Shown here: positions 9,367 through 18,481 of the stretch, piece after piece | How positions within the stretch are numbered: position 1 is the first letter of the stretch | How the letters are laid out: every line of letters begins with the position of its first letter | Program-made: the position numbers and the translations under genes | From: Alphaproteobacteria bacterium | GTDB taxonomy: Bacteria; Pseudomonadota; Alphaproteobacteria; Micavibrionales; Micavibrionaceae | DNA length: 64,000 nucleotides | Assembly (NCBI GenBank): GCA_020443075.1 | Contig: JAGRIU010000045.1 | Coordinates: 1 to 64,000 of the forward strand | Reading direction: 5' to 3' | The notes under the pieces: model-generated | The model's input: the letters and a program-made list of their open reading frames with translations, nothing else | Told to the model about the DNA's origin: nothing | Databases searched by the model: none

Positions 9367-11181
9367 ATGACACAAGATCCCCCAAACGACCCACAAGACA
9401 AACCACCTGCTACGCCTCCACCGACTGCGCCTGATCAAAACCAGACAGCGGAAACACCGCCCCTGATCACCCCGGAAATCCTCCCCGGACAAGTTATTCT
9501 GCCCATCCCCGGGGAAAAAACAGAAAACGCCCCGGAAGAAACAACCGACCAAACCCCGAAAAGCGCCAGCGAACACGGCATTATCTATCACGCCGAAATC
9601 GACCCGCTCTTTCAGGACAAAGCTCTCGAAAATTTCCGCGCCAGCCTGCACGGTAACGGCGTCGATCCCAAAGACGCCGAAGTTAAAAGCTTCGAAGGCG
9701 AAATACTGGAATTCATCGCCGTCACTGTCCTGCGGCTAAAGACCAAAACCGCCCACCGCCGCCAGGCCGGAAAAATCAGCGGCCCGCAAGTCCTCGACAG
9801 CGAAGCCGCCGTCAAACAGGCCGTTGAAAAAGAATTCAGCAAAATCACACATTCTCAGGATCTGATCAAACGCATCAAAGACGTCATTATCCAGCGCCCC
9901 GACAAAGGCTTCGGCCTCAAGGACCGCTTTATAAAACTCCCCTTTTTACATCGCGATTTCGTCGTCTACGAACCGTGCAAAACCTGCCATTCAAAAGGCA
10001 AAATGCCCTGTAACCGCTGCGCCGGACGCGGACGCGAAAACTGCCCGCGCTGCCGCGCTTCGGGAACGGAAGTCTGCCCGACCTGCGGCGGACGGCAATA
10101 CATCAGCGGTCCAAACGGTCAGAAACAACACTGCATCCGCTGCAACGGCCAGGGCCGCATGCCCTGCTCGGTCTGTAACCAGCGCCGTCAGGTCCCCTGC
10201 ACGGCCTGCAAAGGCGCGGCCATCATCACCTGTAAACAATGCAATGGCCACGCATGGAATTCAGTGGTTTATATGGTCGAAATCGACGCGTTCGCCAACT
10301 TTGAATATGAAAAGGAAAAACTGCCCGATAAAATCGTGGCTCAAATCGAAATCATGGATGAAAAACAGCGCGAACAGCACATCCAGTTCACGCCCGTCAT
10401 CATGGGCCGGGAACATGAACGTGATAACATCGTCATCCCCTATCAAATCCGCGTCCCGCACGCCAACGTGGTCTTCAAAATCAAAAACCTCGAGGTCCCG
10501 GCCTTTATGTTCGGCCTGCAAGCCATGCTTCTGGGCACGCCCTCTTATCTCGAAAAAATTATGGCTCCGGGCATAAAATCCCTTCAAAAAGCCGGTAAAG
10601 GGCAAGGCGATATCGCCGAGGAATTAAAAAAAGCCGGACGATACAAAACCCTGCGCCATATTATTCTCGCCGCCAGCCGTCAAGGTCATGGGCGCGCGCT
10701 GCTCACCGTTCTAAAGAACAATCCGGTCGGCCTGTCTGAAGACAGCGCCCAAAAACTGATCCTGTTGGCCGATCGCGCCTTGCGCCTGATCACAAAAAAA
10801 CCCCGCATTTACGGCACGATTTCCGGAACGCTTGGGGCAGGGGGACTTTACGCCGCGTATTTCTATGCCCTGCGCGCACCGCTTTTAACCGCTGTTAAAA
10901 TGCCTGTCATCAACCCGCTTTTCGATGGTTTAATATTCATCATCGGCGCAGCACTCGCCGTCATGAGCGTCAAATATTTTGCCGCTCACGCCATGCACAA
11001 AGCGCTGGACGCATTGACCCGCGGCGAAAAGAAAAAACAGCGCCTCGCCAAAGCCGCCCGCCAAGGAAACTGGGCCGTCGGCGGCGCAGTCCTCGCGTTT
11101 ATGACAGCCGCCATTTCTACGCTGTTCACAACCGCGCCAAGCCCGGACTGGCTGCTAAAAATCGCGCACATACTGATGTAA
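9367..11181 (+). CDS. Membrane protein with DnaJ-type cysteine-rich zinc-finger repeats
   Basis: About 604 aa from the ATG at 9367 (an upstream ATG at 9310 overlaps a TATAAT box). Three parts are seen: a Pro/Thr-rich N-terminus, a central run of CxxC pairs at about residues 203-294, and a C-terminal region with about three hydrophobic segments between residues 480 and 590. Individual pairs include CKTCHSKGKMPC, CPTCGG, CIRCNGQGRMPC and CKQCNGH. The CxxCxGxG-like repeats resemble the zinc-binding domain of DnaJ. No J domain is present, so it is not a DnaJ. A membrane-anchored chaperone-like or scaffold role is possible but unproven. Confidence 0.75.
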   Translation: MTQDPPNDPQDKPPATPPPTAPDQNQTAETPPLITPEILPGQVILPIPGEKTENAPEETTDQTPKSASEHGIIYHAEIDPLFQDKALENFRASLHGNGVDPKDAEVKSFEGEILEFIAVTVLRLKTKTAHRRQAGKISGPQVLDSEAAVKQAVEKEFSKITHSQDLIKRIKDVIIQRPDKGFGLKDRFIKLPFLHRDFVVYEPCKTCHSKGKMPCNRCAGRGRENCPRCRASGTEVCPTCGGRQYISGPNGQKQHCIRCNGQGRMPCSVCNQRRQVPCTACKGAAIITCKQCNGHAWNSVVYMVEIDAFANFEYEKEKLPDKIVAQIEIMDEKQREQHIQFTPVIMGREHERDNIVIPYQIRVPHANVVFKIKNLEVPAFMFGLQAMLLGTPSYLEKIMAPGIKSLQKAGKGQGDIAEELKKAGRYKTLRHIILAASRQGHGRALLTVLKNNPVGLSEDSAQKLILLADRALRLITKKPRIYGTISGTLGAGGLYAAYFYALRAPLLTAVKMPVINPLFDGLIFIIGAALAVMSVKYFAAHAMHKALDALTRGEKKKQRLAKAARQGNWAVGGAVLAFMTAAISTLFTTAPSPDWLLKIAHILM

Positions 11182-11194
11182 AACACATATCCTT

Positions 11195-11295
11195 AGAGCA
11201 ACAGCGTTTGCATTTCAGGTAGGCGCAAAGAGCGCAGCGTAGAAAAACTACGTAAGCGATGAGCAACGCCCCTGAAATCAAACGATGGACGCTCT
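11195..11295. repeat. Palindromic element, copy 1
   Basis: An imperfect inverted repeat about 100 bases long. Outer arms AGAGC/GCTCT and GCATTTCAGG/CCTGAAAT enclose a conserved core: AGGCGCAAAGAGCGCAGC, the inner hairpin CGTAG-AAAA-CTACG, then TAAGCGATGAGCAACG. The same core recurs at 46884 and 51879, where arm and loop-stem sequences differ but still pair. It lies after the zinc-finger gene and before the convergent secreted-protein gene, so it could act as a bidirectional terminator or a cruciform. Confidence 0.8.
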
Positions 11296-11428
11296 AAAAG
11301 GAAGGGGCCGCCTCCGAAAGCTTGGGAAACTTTCGAAAGGCGACCAGCGAGGCGAGGGACAATTTATTGAAGCAGCATGCTCGTATTGTGTAACCCTAGG
11401 AAGGAAAGAAGTGTGTGAGAGAGCAAGG
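11296..11428. other. Non-coding stretch after palindromic element
   Basis: 133 bases between the palindromic element and the stop of the secreted protein. It contains GCTTGGGAAACTTTCG and several short G-rich repeats of GGCGA type (11340-11360) but no gene, tRNA or clear terminator. Confidence 0.4.
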
Positions 11429-11998
11429 TTAGCGAAGTGAGCGCATACTCAGAGCCTCCAAAGCTTGCTGTTTCTGGCAGTGACGGTAAGCAGCAACCGC
11501 TAGAGCATGACGGTTGGTATCCTGCTGGGCTTCTGGTGAAGTTCCCGCCAGCCAAAAACCGGCTTTGACATCGGGCGCTGCGCGCTTGGATGACCCGCTA
11601 TTTGGTGAGAGAGCAAACTGAACACCAAACATCAGGCCAAGAGCCGCCGCTTTTCCGGCAGAACGCCGGTTCCGATCCATAGCAGTGTGGGGAGAGACAG
11701 ACCGCTCGGAAGAAAGCAGGGGAAGACAATGATCGGTCACGTCTTTTGCATGTGAGTCTGCCTGGATCGAATCAGAAAGATATTTTTGTGAAGGAAAGGA
11801 TGTTAAAGTTGTTTTCGAAAGAGCGCTACGCGCCTGATCATCCATCTGAGCATGATAAGTCTCGAAAGACCATGCTGAAACAGGGCTGAGCGAAAGCAGA
11901 AAAACCACCGCCAGCAAGGACACAACCATTAACTTCGAAAATTCCCGAACTGTACGCGCATAAACGCTACCTGAATGGATATCAAATACGATTTTCAT
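11429..11998 (-). CDS. Hypothetical secreted or membrane-anchored protein
   Basis: 189 aa from the ATG at 11998, which has a strong ribosome binding site (AAGGTGG 5 bases upstream). A hydrophobic segment at about residues 24-42 ends in SPVSAW and looks like a signal peptide with a long N-region. The rest is hydrophilic with scattered Cys and a small hydrophobic patch (GKAAALGLMFGVQFAL). I do not recognise the family. It is a single gene flanked by the palindromic element and a 310-base AT-rich region, which gives the impression of a lineage-specific insertion. Confidence 0.6.
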   Translation of the reverse strand: MKIVFDIHSGSVYARTVREFSKLMVVSLLAVVFLLSLSPVSAWSFETYHAQMDDQARSALSKTTLTSFPSQKYLSDSIQADSHAKDVTDHCLPLLSSERSVSPHTAMDRNRRSAGKAAALGLMFGVQFALSPNSGSSKRAAPDVKAGFWLAGTSPEAQQDTNRHALAVAAYRHCQKQQALEALSMRSLR

Positions 11999-12031
11999 CT
12001 TAACCACCTTATGCCATGCGCACCGGTTCAA

Positions 12032-12303
12032 TGCCTTGCGCGCTTATATTTTTTTCAAGGTCTGGTCTAAGATGTGAACCCGTTTCGATTTTTATTTTTT
12101 AGTTTTTAACCCGTTTTAAAAACCGACCCTTATTCTTTCATCACACCACAGAAAATAACATTATGGCAAATACTTTCGTTTCGAATTTAAACGGTTTTTG
12201 GGTGGAATAAGGGAAAAATAAAAATAAAATCCAATCTAACGAATAAAAACACACCCGCAAAAACATGAAATTCTTAAAGACAAAATAAAGCAAATCACAT
12301 AAA
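12032..12303. other. AT-rich intergenic region
   Basis: 272 bases upstream of hisC and of the divergent secreted-protein gene. It is AT-rich with poly-A/T tracts. A perfect 9-bp inverted repeat, CCCTTATTC at 12128 and GAATAAGGG at 12205, is separated by about 70 bases. It presumably holds both promoters, but no convincing -35/-10 pair was identified and no gene is seen. Confidence 0.4.
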
Positions 12304-12312
12304 GTGCCGCCC

Positions 12313-13398
12313 ATGAATGAAGCACTCGAAAACTTAATTCGCCCGCACTATCTAACGCATAGTGGCTATGTCTCTGCGGGCATGGAAAGCGATAAAAGCG
12401 AAGAAAAAATTTTTCTAAACGCCAACGAAAATCCATACGCCTTGCAGGGTCTTGAAGGCTTTAACCGCTACCCGGAGCCCCAACCCGCCGTCCTGCGCCA
12501 AGCTTACGCGCAAGCCTACAGCGTCAAGGAAAACGCTGTGGTCATGACCCGCGGCGCAGACGAAGCCATAGCCATCCTGACCAAAATCTTCTGTGAACCC
12601 CATCAGGATAAAATCCTGATCTGCCCGCCGACCTTTGGCATGTACGGCGTCAATGCCAAAGCTGCGCCCGCAAAGATTACCGAAGTCCCGCTAAAAAAAG
12701 AACGCGGCACTTTCGCTCTCGATAAAGAAAACATCATCAAAACCGCACAAAACCAGAGCAAGCCCGTAAAACTTGTCTATATCTGTTCACCCAACAACCC
12801 CACGGGCACCAGCTTTTCGCATACAGACATCATTGAAATCTGCCAAAAACTTGAAGGCTATGCCACCGTGATTCTGGACGAAACCTACGCCGAGTTCTCA
12901 CAGCAAGGCAGCCTGAGCGGAAAACTCGAAAGCCTGCCGAACCTGATTATCCTGCGCACCCTGTCCAAATCCTACGCACTCGCAGGCATGCGCATGGGCT
13001 GCTTGCTAAACGCCGATGAAGATTTTACAGCCCTGGTCCGCACCAAAGCTTTGGATGCCTATCCGCTGCCCCGCGCCTCAATCAAAGCCGCCCTGCATGT
13101 GCTCTCACCCGATATCCACGCGCTGGCTATGCAAAATATCCATAAAATCTTGGATGAACGCACGCGCATGGAAAAAGCGCTCGCCCAAAGCAGTGAAGTC
13201 ACACATATCTATCCGTCCGATGCCAATTTCCTTCTGGTAGAAATGCCCCGTGCCGATGAATTCCACGCCTTCACCGCCAAAAATAACGTGATCCTGCGCA
13301 ACTTCTCCGATAAGCTCGGCACAGAAAACTGCCTGAGAATCTCTATCGGCACACCGGAGGAAAACAACCGCGTTTTGGAACTTTTAAGCCGGTTTTAA
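12313..13398 (+). CDS. hisC: Histidinol-phosphate aminotransferase
   Basis: A class I/II PLP-dependent aminotransferase, about 361 aa, closest in pattern to HisC, which converts imidazole acetol phosphate to histidinol phosphate in histidine synthesis. The family signatures are present: NANENPYAL near the N-terminus, CSPNNPTGTSF, and TLSKSYALAGMRMG with the PLP lysine at about residue 219. Both ATG 12313 and GTG 12304 are possible starts. No other his gene is nearby, so a related role on another amino acid (for example an aromatic amino acid) cannot be excluded. Confidence 0.88.
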   Translation: MNEALENLIRPHYLTHSGYVSAGMESDKSEEKIFLNANENPYALQGLEGFNRYPEPQPAVLRQAYAQAYSVKENAVVMTRGADEAIAILTKIFCEPHQDKILICPPTFGMYGVNAKAAPAKITEVPLKKERGTFALDKENIIKTAQNQSKPVKLVYICSPNNPTGTSFSHTDIIEICQKLEGYATVILDETYAEFSQQGSLSGKLESLPNLIILRTLSKSYALAGMRMGCLLNADEDFTALVRTKALDAYPLPRASIKAALHVLSPDIHALAMQNIHKILDERTRMEKALAQSSEVTHIYPSDANFLLVEMPRADEFHAFTAKNNVILRNFSDKLGTENCLRISIGTPEENNRVLELLSRF

Positions 13399-13402
13399 GC
13401 TG

Positions 13403-13418
13403 TGTTTCACATGAATCA
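13403..13418 (+). promoter_or_regulatory. parS: parS-like site between hisC and recF
   Basis: TGTTTCACATGAATCA, 14 of 16 matches to the parS consensus, with the central CACGTG altered to CACATG. It lies in the short gap between the convergent hisC and recF genes. The central mismatch makes it the weakest candidate. Confidence 0.5.
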
Positions 13419-13449
13419 TCGCCGGAGATGCACAAACCCCTAGAGCGCC

Positions 13450-14565
13450 CTAGACAGGTTTAATTTTCGCCTCATAGACCTCGAAAAACTGCGCTTTTCC
13501 CTCTAAGGCCGCAAATAATCCCCTATCCGTCCCCGTCAGCCACACCTGCCCGCCAAGATCACCTAAAAGCCCGTAAAGAGCCACGCGACGATCCTCATCC
13601 AGATGCGCCGCTACCTCATCCAGCAGCAACAAGGGAGGCGCCCCGCGCTCGGCCTTGATGAGATGCGCATGCGCCAGAATAACCGCAAGCAACAAAGCCT
13701 TCTGCTCACCCGTCGAACAATACGCCGCCGCCATGTCCTTATCCGCCATAAAAACATGCAAATCTGCTTTATGCGGCCCCGTAGCGGCCCCTCCAGTCAG
13801 CATATCCACCCCCCGGCTTTGCCGAAGCTGATATTTAAACAACTCCTCGACCTCCAACGCCGGAGCCTCTGCCAAAAGCTCCTCCAGCGTCCCGTGTGCC
13901 GCCAAACGGACCTTTGGAAAAGCGGAAATGTCATGCCGCCCGCACACGGCCTGCAACCGCCCCGCAAACTCCAAACGAGCCGCCGCAATCGCCACCCCCG
14001 CCTCGGCCATCTGCGCTTCCAGTCCGCCCAGCCAAGCAGGATCGGCTTTTCCACCCTGCAACAAACGGGAACGCTGACGCATCGCATTCTCGTAACGGCT
14101 TACACGCCCCGAATGTCCCGGATCAAAAGCAAAAACAAGCCGGTCCAAAAACCGCCGGCGCTGTGATGAAGAATCCAAAAATAATCTGTCCATCTGCGGC
14201 GTCAGCCACACACAGGACAAATGCTCTCCCAAAGCGCTTTGGCCGCGTACATCCGCGCCGTTGATCCGCACAGCGCGCTTATCGCTGCGAGAATCAAGCC
14301 CTGTCCCCACGCGCACAGGCCCGTAGGATGTCTGCAAAACCGCACTCACTGCCCAAGGGGCCTGAGCCCCGCGCTGTAAAATCTCGGTCCCGCGTGCACG
14401 GCGCAATCCCCGCCCGGGACTCAGCAAAGACGCAGCTTCCAAAATATTGGTTTTGCCGGCTCCGTTTACCCCGTAAAAAACCGTAAAACCTTCGCTCAAC
14501 GGCCCGACAATACTGCGCGTGTAGCAACGAAAATGCGTCAAACCAAGAGAAGAAATAAAAGACAT
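13450..14565 (-). CDS. recF: DNA replication and repair protein RecF
   Basis: RecF, 371 aa, an SMC-like ATPase that loads RecA on gapped DNA together with RecO and RecR. Walker A GVNGAGKTN is at residues 32-40. The ABC signature region STGEQKALLLAVILAHA and the Walker B/D-loop LLLDEVAAHLDEDRR lie near the C-terminus. It is not next to dnaA or dnaN here, unlike in many bacteria. It is the gene after the first Dot/Icm block on the same strand, with a 46-bp gap. Confidence 0.95.
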   Translation of the reverse strand: MSFISSLGLTHFRCYTRSIVGPLSEGFTVFYGVNGAGKTNILEAASLLSPGRGLRRARGTEILQRGAQAPWAVSAVLQTSYGPVRVGTGLDSRSDKRAVRINGADVRGQSALGEHLSCVWLTPQMDRLFLDSSSQRRRFLDRLVFAFDPGHSGRVSRYENAMRQRSRLLQGGKADPAWLGGLEAQMAEAGVAIAAARLEFAGRLQAVCGRHDISAFPKVRLAAHGTLEELLAEAPALEVEELFKYQLRQSRGVDMLTGGAATGPHKADLHVFMADKDMAAAYCSTGEQKALLLAVILAHAHLIKAERGAPPLLLLDEVAAHLDEDRRVALYGLLGDLGGQVWLTGTDRGLFAALEGKAQFFEVYEAKIKPV

Positions 14566-14611
14566 GCTCTCTATTCTTAACAGCCCAAACTAAATTGCAA
14601 CGATAATGTGA

Positions 14612-15310
14612 TTAAAATAACGGCTGACGAATAGAATCCGTATCAACAACCAACCCCTCCAAACGATCCTGCTTGGACGGTATATAACGAAGATCAGGCA
14701 AATTCTTATAGACAACAGCAATAGAACGATTAAAAGAATTCACCTTGCGCGGGTCGACCTCACGGCGATCAATTGTCACCCGATCCAAAACCTGATAACG
14801 GCTAGCCTCATCCCGCTTAAAATAACATTCTGCCTGTTGAGAGCGATATTCTCCAAAAGCATCAGTGTGCACGTAATAAATGCGCCAAGACCCCTTGGAA
14901 GGACGAACAGAGGTATATCGGAAAGTTTCGGGAAACGGAAGCTGAAGTTCTAAAAAAACAAGACAAACGCCGAATTGCGGCTTCAAAACAGTAGGCGCAA
15001 TCATATTGCGAAACAGCAACCCCAAAACAACAACGACGACGATAACCGAACCGATAATAATCTTTTTTCTCTGTTTCTTCTTTTGTCCCCCCACATGAGC
15101 GCTACTTTTAAGCTCAAGATCGATCGCATCCCGCTTATCTTTACGCGCCTGTTCTTTAGCTTTTTTCTTTAAGATTTTAAGCTCATAGCGATCCCTCATT
15201 TCACCCACAGGCTGCGCATCCGGATCTTCAGCCGAAATGTCAGGCTCAGCAACAACATCCGCAACGGGTTCCGGTTGTGTCTCTTGTGAATTTTGATCGT
15301 CTTCACTCAT
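14612..15310 (-). CDS. Dot/Icm-linked single-pass membrane protein
   Basis: A 232-aa protein not recognised by family. It has an acidic N-terminal tail, a lysine-rich cytoplasmic stretch (residues 45-83), one membrane helix at about 84-104 and a periplasmic C-terminal domain with PETFRYTSVRPSKGSWRIYY. This topology resembles DotI or VirB8-like assembly factors, but the sequence does not clearly match. It begins 30 bases after dotO and is the last gene of the block, so it is probably cotranscribed. Legionella has icmF at this place, which this is not. Confidence 0.7.
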   Translation of the reverse strand: MSEDDQNSQETQPEPVADVVAEPDISAEDPDAQPVGEMRDRYELKILKKKAKEQARKDKRDAIDLELKSSAHVGGQKKKQRKKIIIGSVIVVVVVLGLLFRNMIAPTVLKPQFGVCLVFLELQLPFPETFRYTSVRPSKGSWRIYYVHTDAFGEYRSQQAECYFKRDEASRYQVLDRVTIDRREVDPRKVNSFNRSIAVVYKNLPDLRYIPSKQDRLEGLVVDTDSIRQPLF

Positions 15311-15340
15311 TGAAAATCTCTAAAAAGACAGGCGAAAACA

Positions 15341-18300
15341 TCACGTCAAAGATCTGACGCGGCCACCAGCTTCCTCTTTCTGAAGTTTACGGCTCTCTTC
15401 AATCAACTCATTGACAATTTCTTCAATAATCGCGCTGATCATGGCCGCTCTGGCCTCACCTTTTTCACTGTTAGCCAAAACCCGGCGGCGAATTTCGTTC
15501 CGCGCACTCCCTCCCGGATAACTGCCAGCCAACATCTGACGCGCCCGGCCCGCACCCAAAACATTATACAAACGATTACGAATCGCCACGTCTTCTGCTG
15601 ATGTCGAGAGTGCCCAAAGCTCAATGGGCCCAAGGGTATTATAGATATGCTGTTCATAACGCCCGTCAGTAGAGCCCAAAACAAAAAGCGCCGGGGCCCC
15701 GATTGACTTGGGTCCGGTTAATTTCCGGCGAATAATATCCCGAGCCGTCCCAGAAAGGCCGAAACGATCGACCACATCATCCACAGCCTTATCGGAAATC
15801 GCCGTCCCCAAAACCCAAACCCCGGTAGCCAGATCAACCATCTCTTTTCCGAAGTCATCAATCATTTGCGAAGTCAAAACAATCTGCACACCGCGTTTAC
15901 GCCCCTCACGCACATCACGCACAATCTGCGCGCGTACGGAATGGGATTTACTGGTCCGGTGAAACTCGTCATAACACAATCGCTTGGGCGTTTCCGAAAG
16001 CTCCTGCAATCGCATTTCATGATAAGATCTGTATTTCTCCGGCATAAACTGCAGGGCCTCTTTACCCATCCACCAGCTCCGCACCAAAGCATGACGCGCC
16101 AACATGTACATAATGCCGGTCTGGCGATCGGCCGCTTCATCGCCTTGCGGCGCGACATCCATCAAATCCAGTGAACAAAGCCGTGTATCGGCAATTTCGA
16201 ACTGCGTCACGGACGAAAGAATTGGATACTCACGAATGGACGCTGTGACCATGCGTTCAAACGCCCCAATCACCGTTTCCGTGCTAAAACCGACAGCCGT
16301 TTCCTCAAGCAAATTTCGAATCTGCGGACGGCGCGAAGCCGTAATAGCATCATTTAACGTCGGCACAGCATGGCGCTGAGCCAAATTAGCCACGTGATAT
16401 TGCTCAAGCTCGAACATTTTATCGACAACATCCCACCAATACGGATCAGTCGGCAAATGAACGTTAAATTTCTGCAGCGCCTCATCAACCTCAGACTCCA
16501 GACGTGGCAAATAAGGACGCGGCTCCGCATTAGCCGCCGTATCATCGCGCCAACGAAACATCTCGTCCACGACCAAACCGGCAAGCTGCTGCATCCCGTC
16601 ATAAGGCTTGTCATAGCCCGGCGGCGTACACAGCAAAGTCAAAAGCTCGGACAAATAAGACCGCTCATCCGGCAAAGGCACCCGGCAACCGAGCTGCGTA
16701 TCAAACGGGTTAATCGCATATTGATGGCTCATCTGTAGACGGTAATAAGCCGCTTCATGTTGACGATTCAGCGGTAGGGCCTCCTTAATCAAAGAAATAA
16801 GCCCTGAAGAAGACGGACCGATATCCACAACCGCAACAAACGGCAGCCGGCTTAAGCCGGGCGTTAAAATTGTTCCCAAATTCAATGTATTAAGAAGCAC
16901 AGACTTACCGGCCCCGGGCTGCGCGAAAATCAAATCAAACCACGTCGTGGTTAAATTGGTCCCGGTCTGATACGGAAAAGCTTTCCCATCCGGCGTCCGA
17001 AAAATCATTCCCCCGCCTTCAAACGGACTGGAAGGACGCTGCCAAGGCAAAAGTTTCAAAATTTCATACATCGGCGCGATCGCCGTCGGTGCCGTTCCCG
17101 CGCAATGAAGCCCCATCGCCGAGGACATCACACAATCCAGTGAATCACCGGAAAACTCGCTAACCTGACAATATCCCCAACTCTCAACGGCCTGCATCAA
17201 GATCGACAGCCGATCAAAAATTTCATCTTTTTCGTCAACGCCGCACCAGGTCGCAAAAGAAATGCGCGCCCGCACAACAGGCTCGCTGCGTGCCAAACGC
17301 TGCAAACCTTCCAAAGAATACTTGATCTGTTTGTTCTCCGGATTTGTCACGCCCATAAGCGTAGATAAAAATGAGCGAAACTGCGTGGCCTGCGCTCCGC
17401 CGCCTTCAATCAGATAGGAAATCCTAAAGGGAATATCGGCCTCGACCAAACGCGCCATAAGAACGGGAAAAGCCGTGGCCTCCATGGGCCCTAAGGTCAT
17501 ATCGGCCCCGGCCCAAAGTAAATTACCGATCCGGCAAACGCCTTTACCCAAAACCTTGGCATCACCGGCCACGATCTGGCTTGGCAAATTCGGCCACAGC
17601 AAATCGGACATATCCACACGACTTGTGGGTGCGCGAGTCGGAATAGGATCGCCCGGCAAACAAGCCCGCCATTGATCATTCGCCCGATCAGGATGCAAAT
17701 TGGAGCGCACCGCAAGCAAGGCATCATGCACCTCCATCAGGCTCGCCCGGACGCCAAGTTCATCCAGCGCCCCCATAATGGCCGCAACATAGCTCTTATG
17801 CCGTGTTCTCAACGGCTCAAGCGCCGCGTAAGGAAACTGGGAACCGGTCGCCGGCACCCATTTAGATCCTTTTTCTTTCGCCTCGGCCGCACAGCGTTTA
17901 ATTTCATTCGGCGTCAAAACGCTGGGGCGCGTCCATAAAACAAAATAGGCTTCTTCATGGCTTAAAAAACGCTCTAAATGCCGCGCCCGCTCGTCAAATA
18001 AGTCCTCCAGCTCCAGACCTATGGCCTCGGCCGTAATCCGGCTGGGCCTCACCATTTTTTTCAGCTCCCTTTTAATCCGCTCAGGATCGCGGGCAAAAAA
18101 GATCTGCATAGCATGGCCCTGCCGGTCAAACCGGGACCCGATCTTAATCGTCGCCGATTCGACAATATTCTTATATTCTTCCTGCCCGATAACCTGGCGG
18201 CATCCTTCAACTTTCACATAGGAAAGCAAAGACCCGTCTGTCGAAACCAGAGCAGTCTCGCTATCGGAAGTTTCCAGATTGATAAAAGAGGAAATGGACT

Positions 18301-18349
18301 GCCGGAAAGCTTTTTGAAAAGGCGCGAGTGTCTTTTGCAGAAAATTCAT
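15341..18349 (-). CDS. dotO: Type IVB secretion ATPase DotO (IcmB)
   Basis: 1002 aa, the usual size of DotO/IcmB, the large VirB4-like ATPase at the cytoplasmic base of Dot/Icm systems. Walker A QPGAGKSVLLN is near residue 475 and the Walker B-like RLCYDEFHRTSKS near 790. The N-terminal FINLETSDSETALVSTDGSL is typical of IcmB-type proteins. It lies downstream of dotN as in Legionella (icmJ-icmB). DotO hexamers power assembly and substrate passage together with DotB. Confidence 0.93.
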   Translation of the reverse strand: MNFLQKTLAPFQKAFRQSISSFINLETSDSETALVSTDGSLLSYVKVEGCRQVIGQEEYKNIVESATIKIGSRFDRQGHAMQIFFARDPERIKRELKKMVRPSRITAEAIGLELEDLFDERARHLERFLSHEEAYFVLWTRPSVLTPNEIKRCAAEAKEKGSKWVPATGSQFPYAALEPLRTRHKSYVAAIMGALDELGVRASLMEVHDALLAVRSNLHPDRANDQWRACLPGDPIPTRAPTSRVDMSDLLWPNLPSQIVAGDAKVLGKGVCRIGNLLWAGADMTLGPMEATAFPVLMARLVEADIPFRISYLIEGGGAQATQFRSFLSTLMGVTNPENKQIKYSLEGLQRLARSEPVVRARISFATWCGVDEKDEIFDRLSILMQAVESWGYCQVSEFSGDSLDCVMSSAMGLHCAGTAPTAIAPMYEILKLLPWQRPSSPFEGGGMIFRTPDGKAFPYQTGTNLTTTWFDLIFAQPGAGKSVLLNTLNLGTILTPGLSRLPFVAVVDIGPSSSGLISLIKEALPLNRQHEAAYYRLQMSHQYAINPFDTQLGCRVPLPDERSYLSELLTLLCTPPGYDKPYDGMQQLAGLVVDEMFRWRDDTAANAEPRPYLPRLESEVDEALQKFNVHLPTDPYWWDVVDKMFELEQYHVANLAQRHAVPTLNDAITASRRPQIRNLLEETAVGFSTETVIGAFERMVTASIREYPILSSVTQFEIADTRLCSLDLMDVAPQGDEAADRQTGIMYMLARHALVRSWWMGKEALQFMPEKYRSYHEMRLQELSETPKRLCYDEFHRTSKSHSVRAQIVRDVREGRKRGVQIVLTSQMIDDFGKEMVDLATGVWVLGTAISDKAVDDVVDRFGLSGTARDIIRRKLTGPKSIGAPALFVLGSTDGRYEQHIYNTLGPIELWALSTSAEDVAIRNRLYNVLGAGRARQMLAGSYPGGSARNEIRRRVLANSEKGEARAAMISAIIEEIVNELIEESRKLQKEEAGGRVRSLT

Positions 18350-18481
18350 GGATACCGATTTAAAAATTCATAACGAACAATATCCAATAATATAACGGAC
18401 ATATGCCGCGCGGCATAGCCCTTTTAACAAACCCGTTCCGGATGAACAAAAAACCCTGCGCGCGCTCGAAATTTTATTTTT
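18350..18481. other. dotN-dotO intergenic gap
   Basis: 132 bases between dotN and dotO. It is AT-rich near 18360-18400, with ATATCCAATAATATAACGG. It may carry a secondary promoter for dotO. No gene or strong terminator is seen. Confidence 0.3.

Noticed and set aside
12128-12213. 9-bp inverted repeat with 70-base spacing as an operator or terminator
   Set aside because: Arms are too far apart and neighbouring sequence does not pair; noted only in the region description.
16385-16400. CACGTG-containing sequence in dotO as another parS
   Set aside because: Only the CACGTG core matches; flanks do not fit TGTTTCACGTGAAACA.
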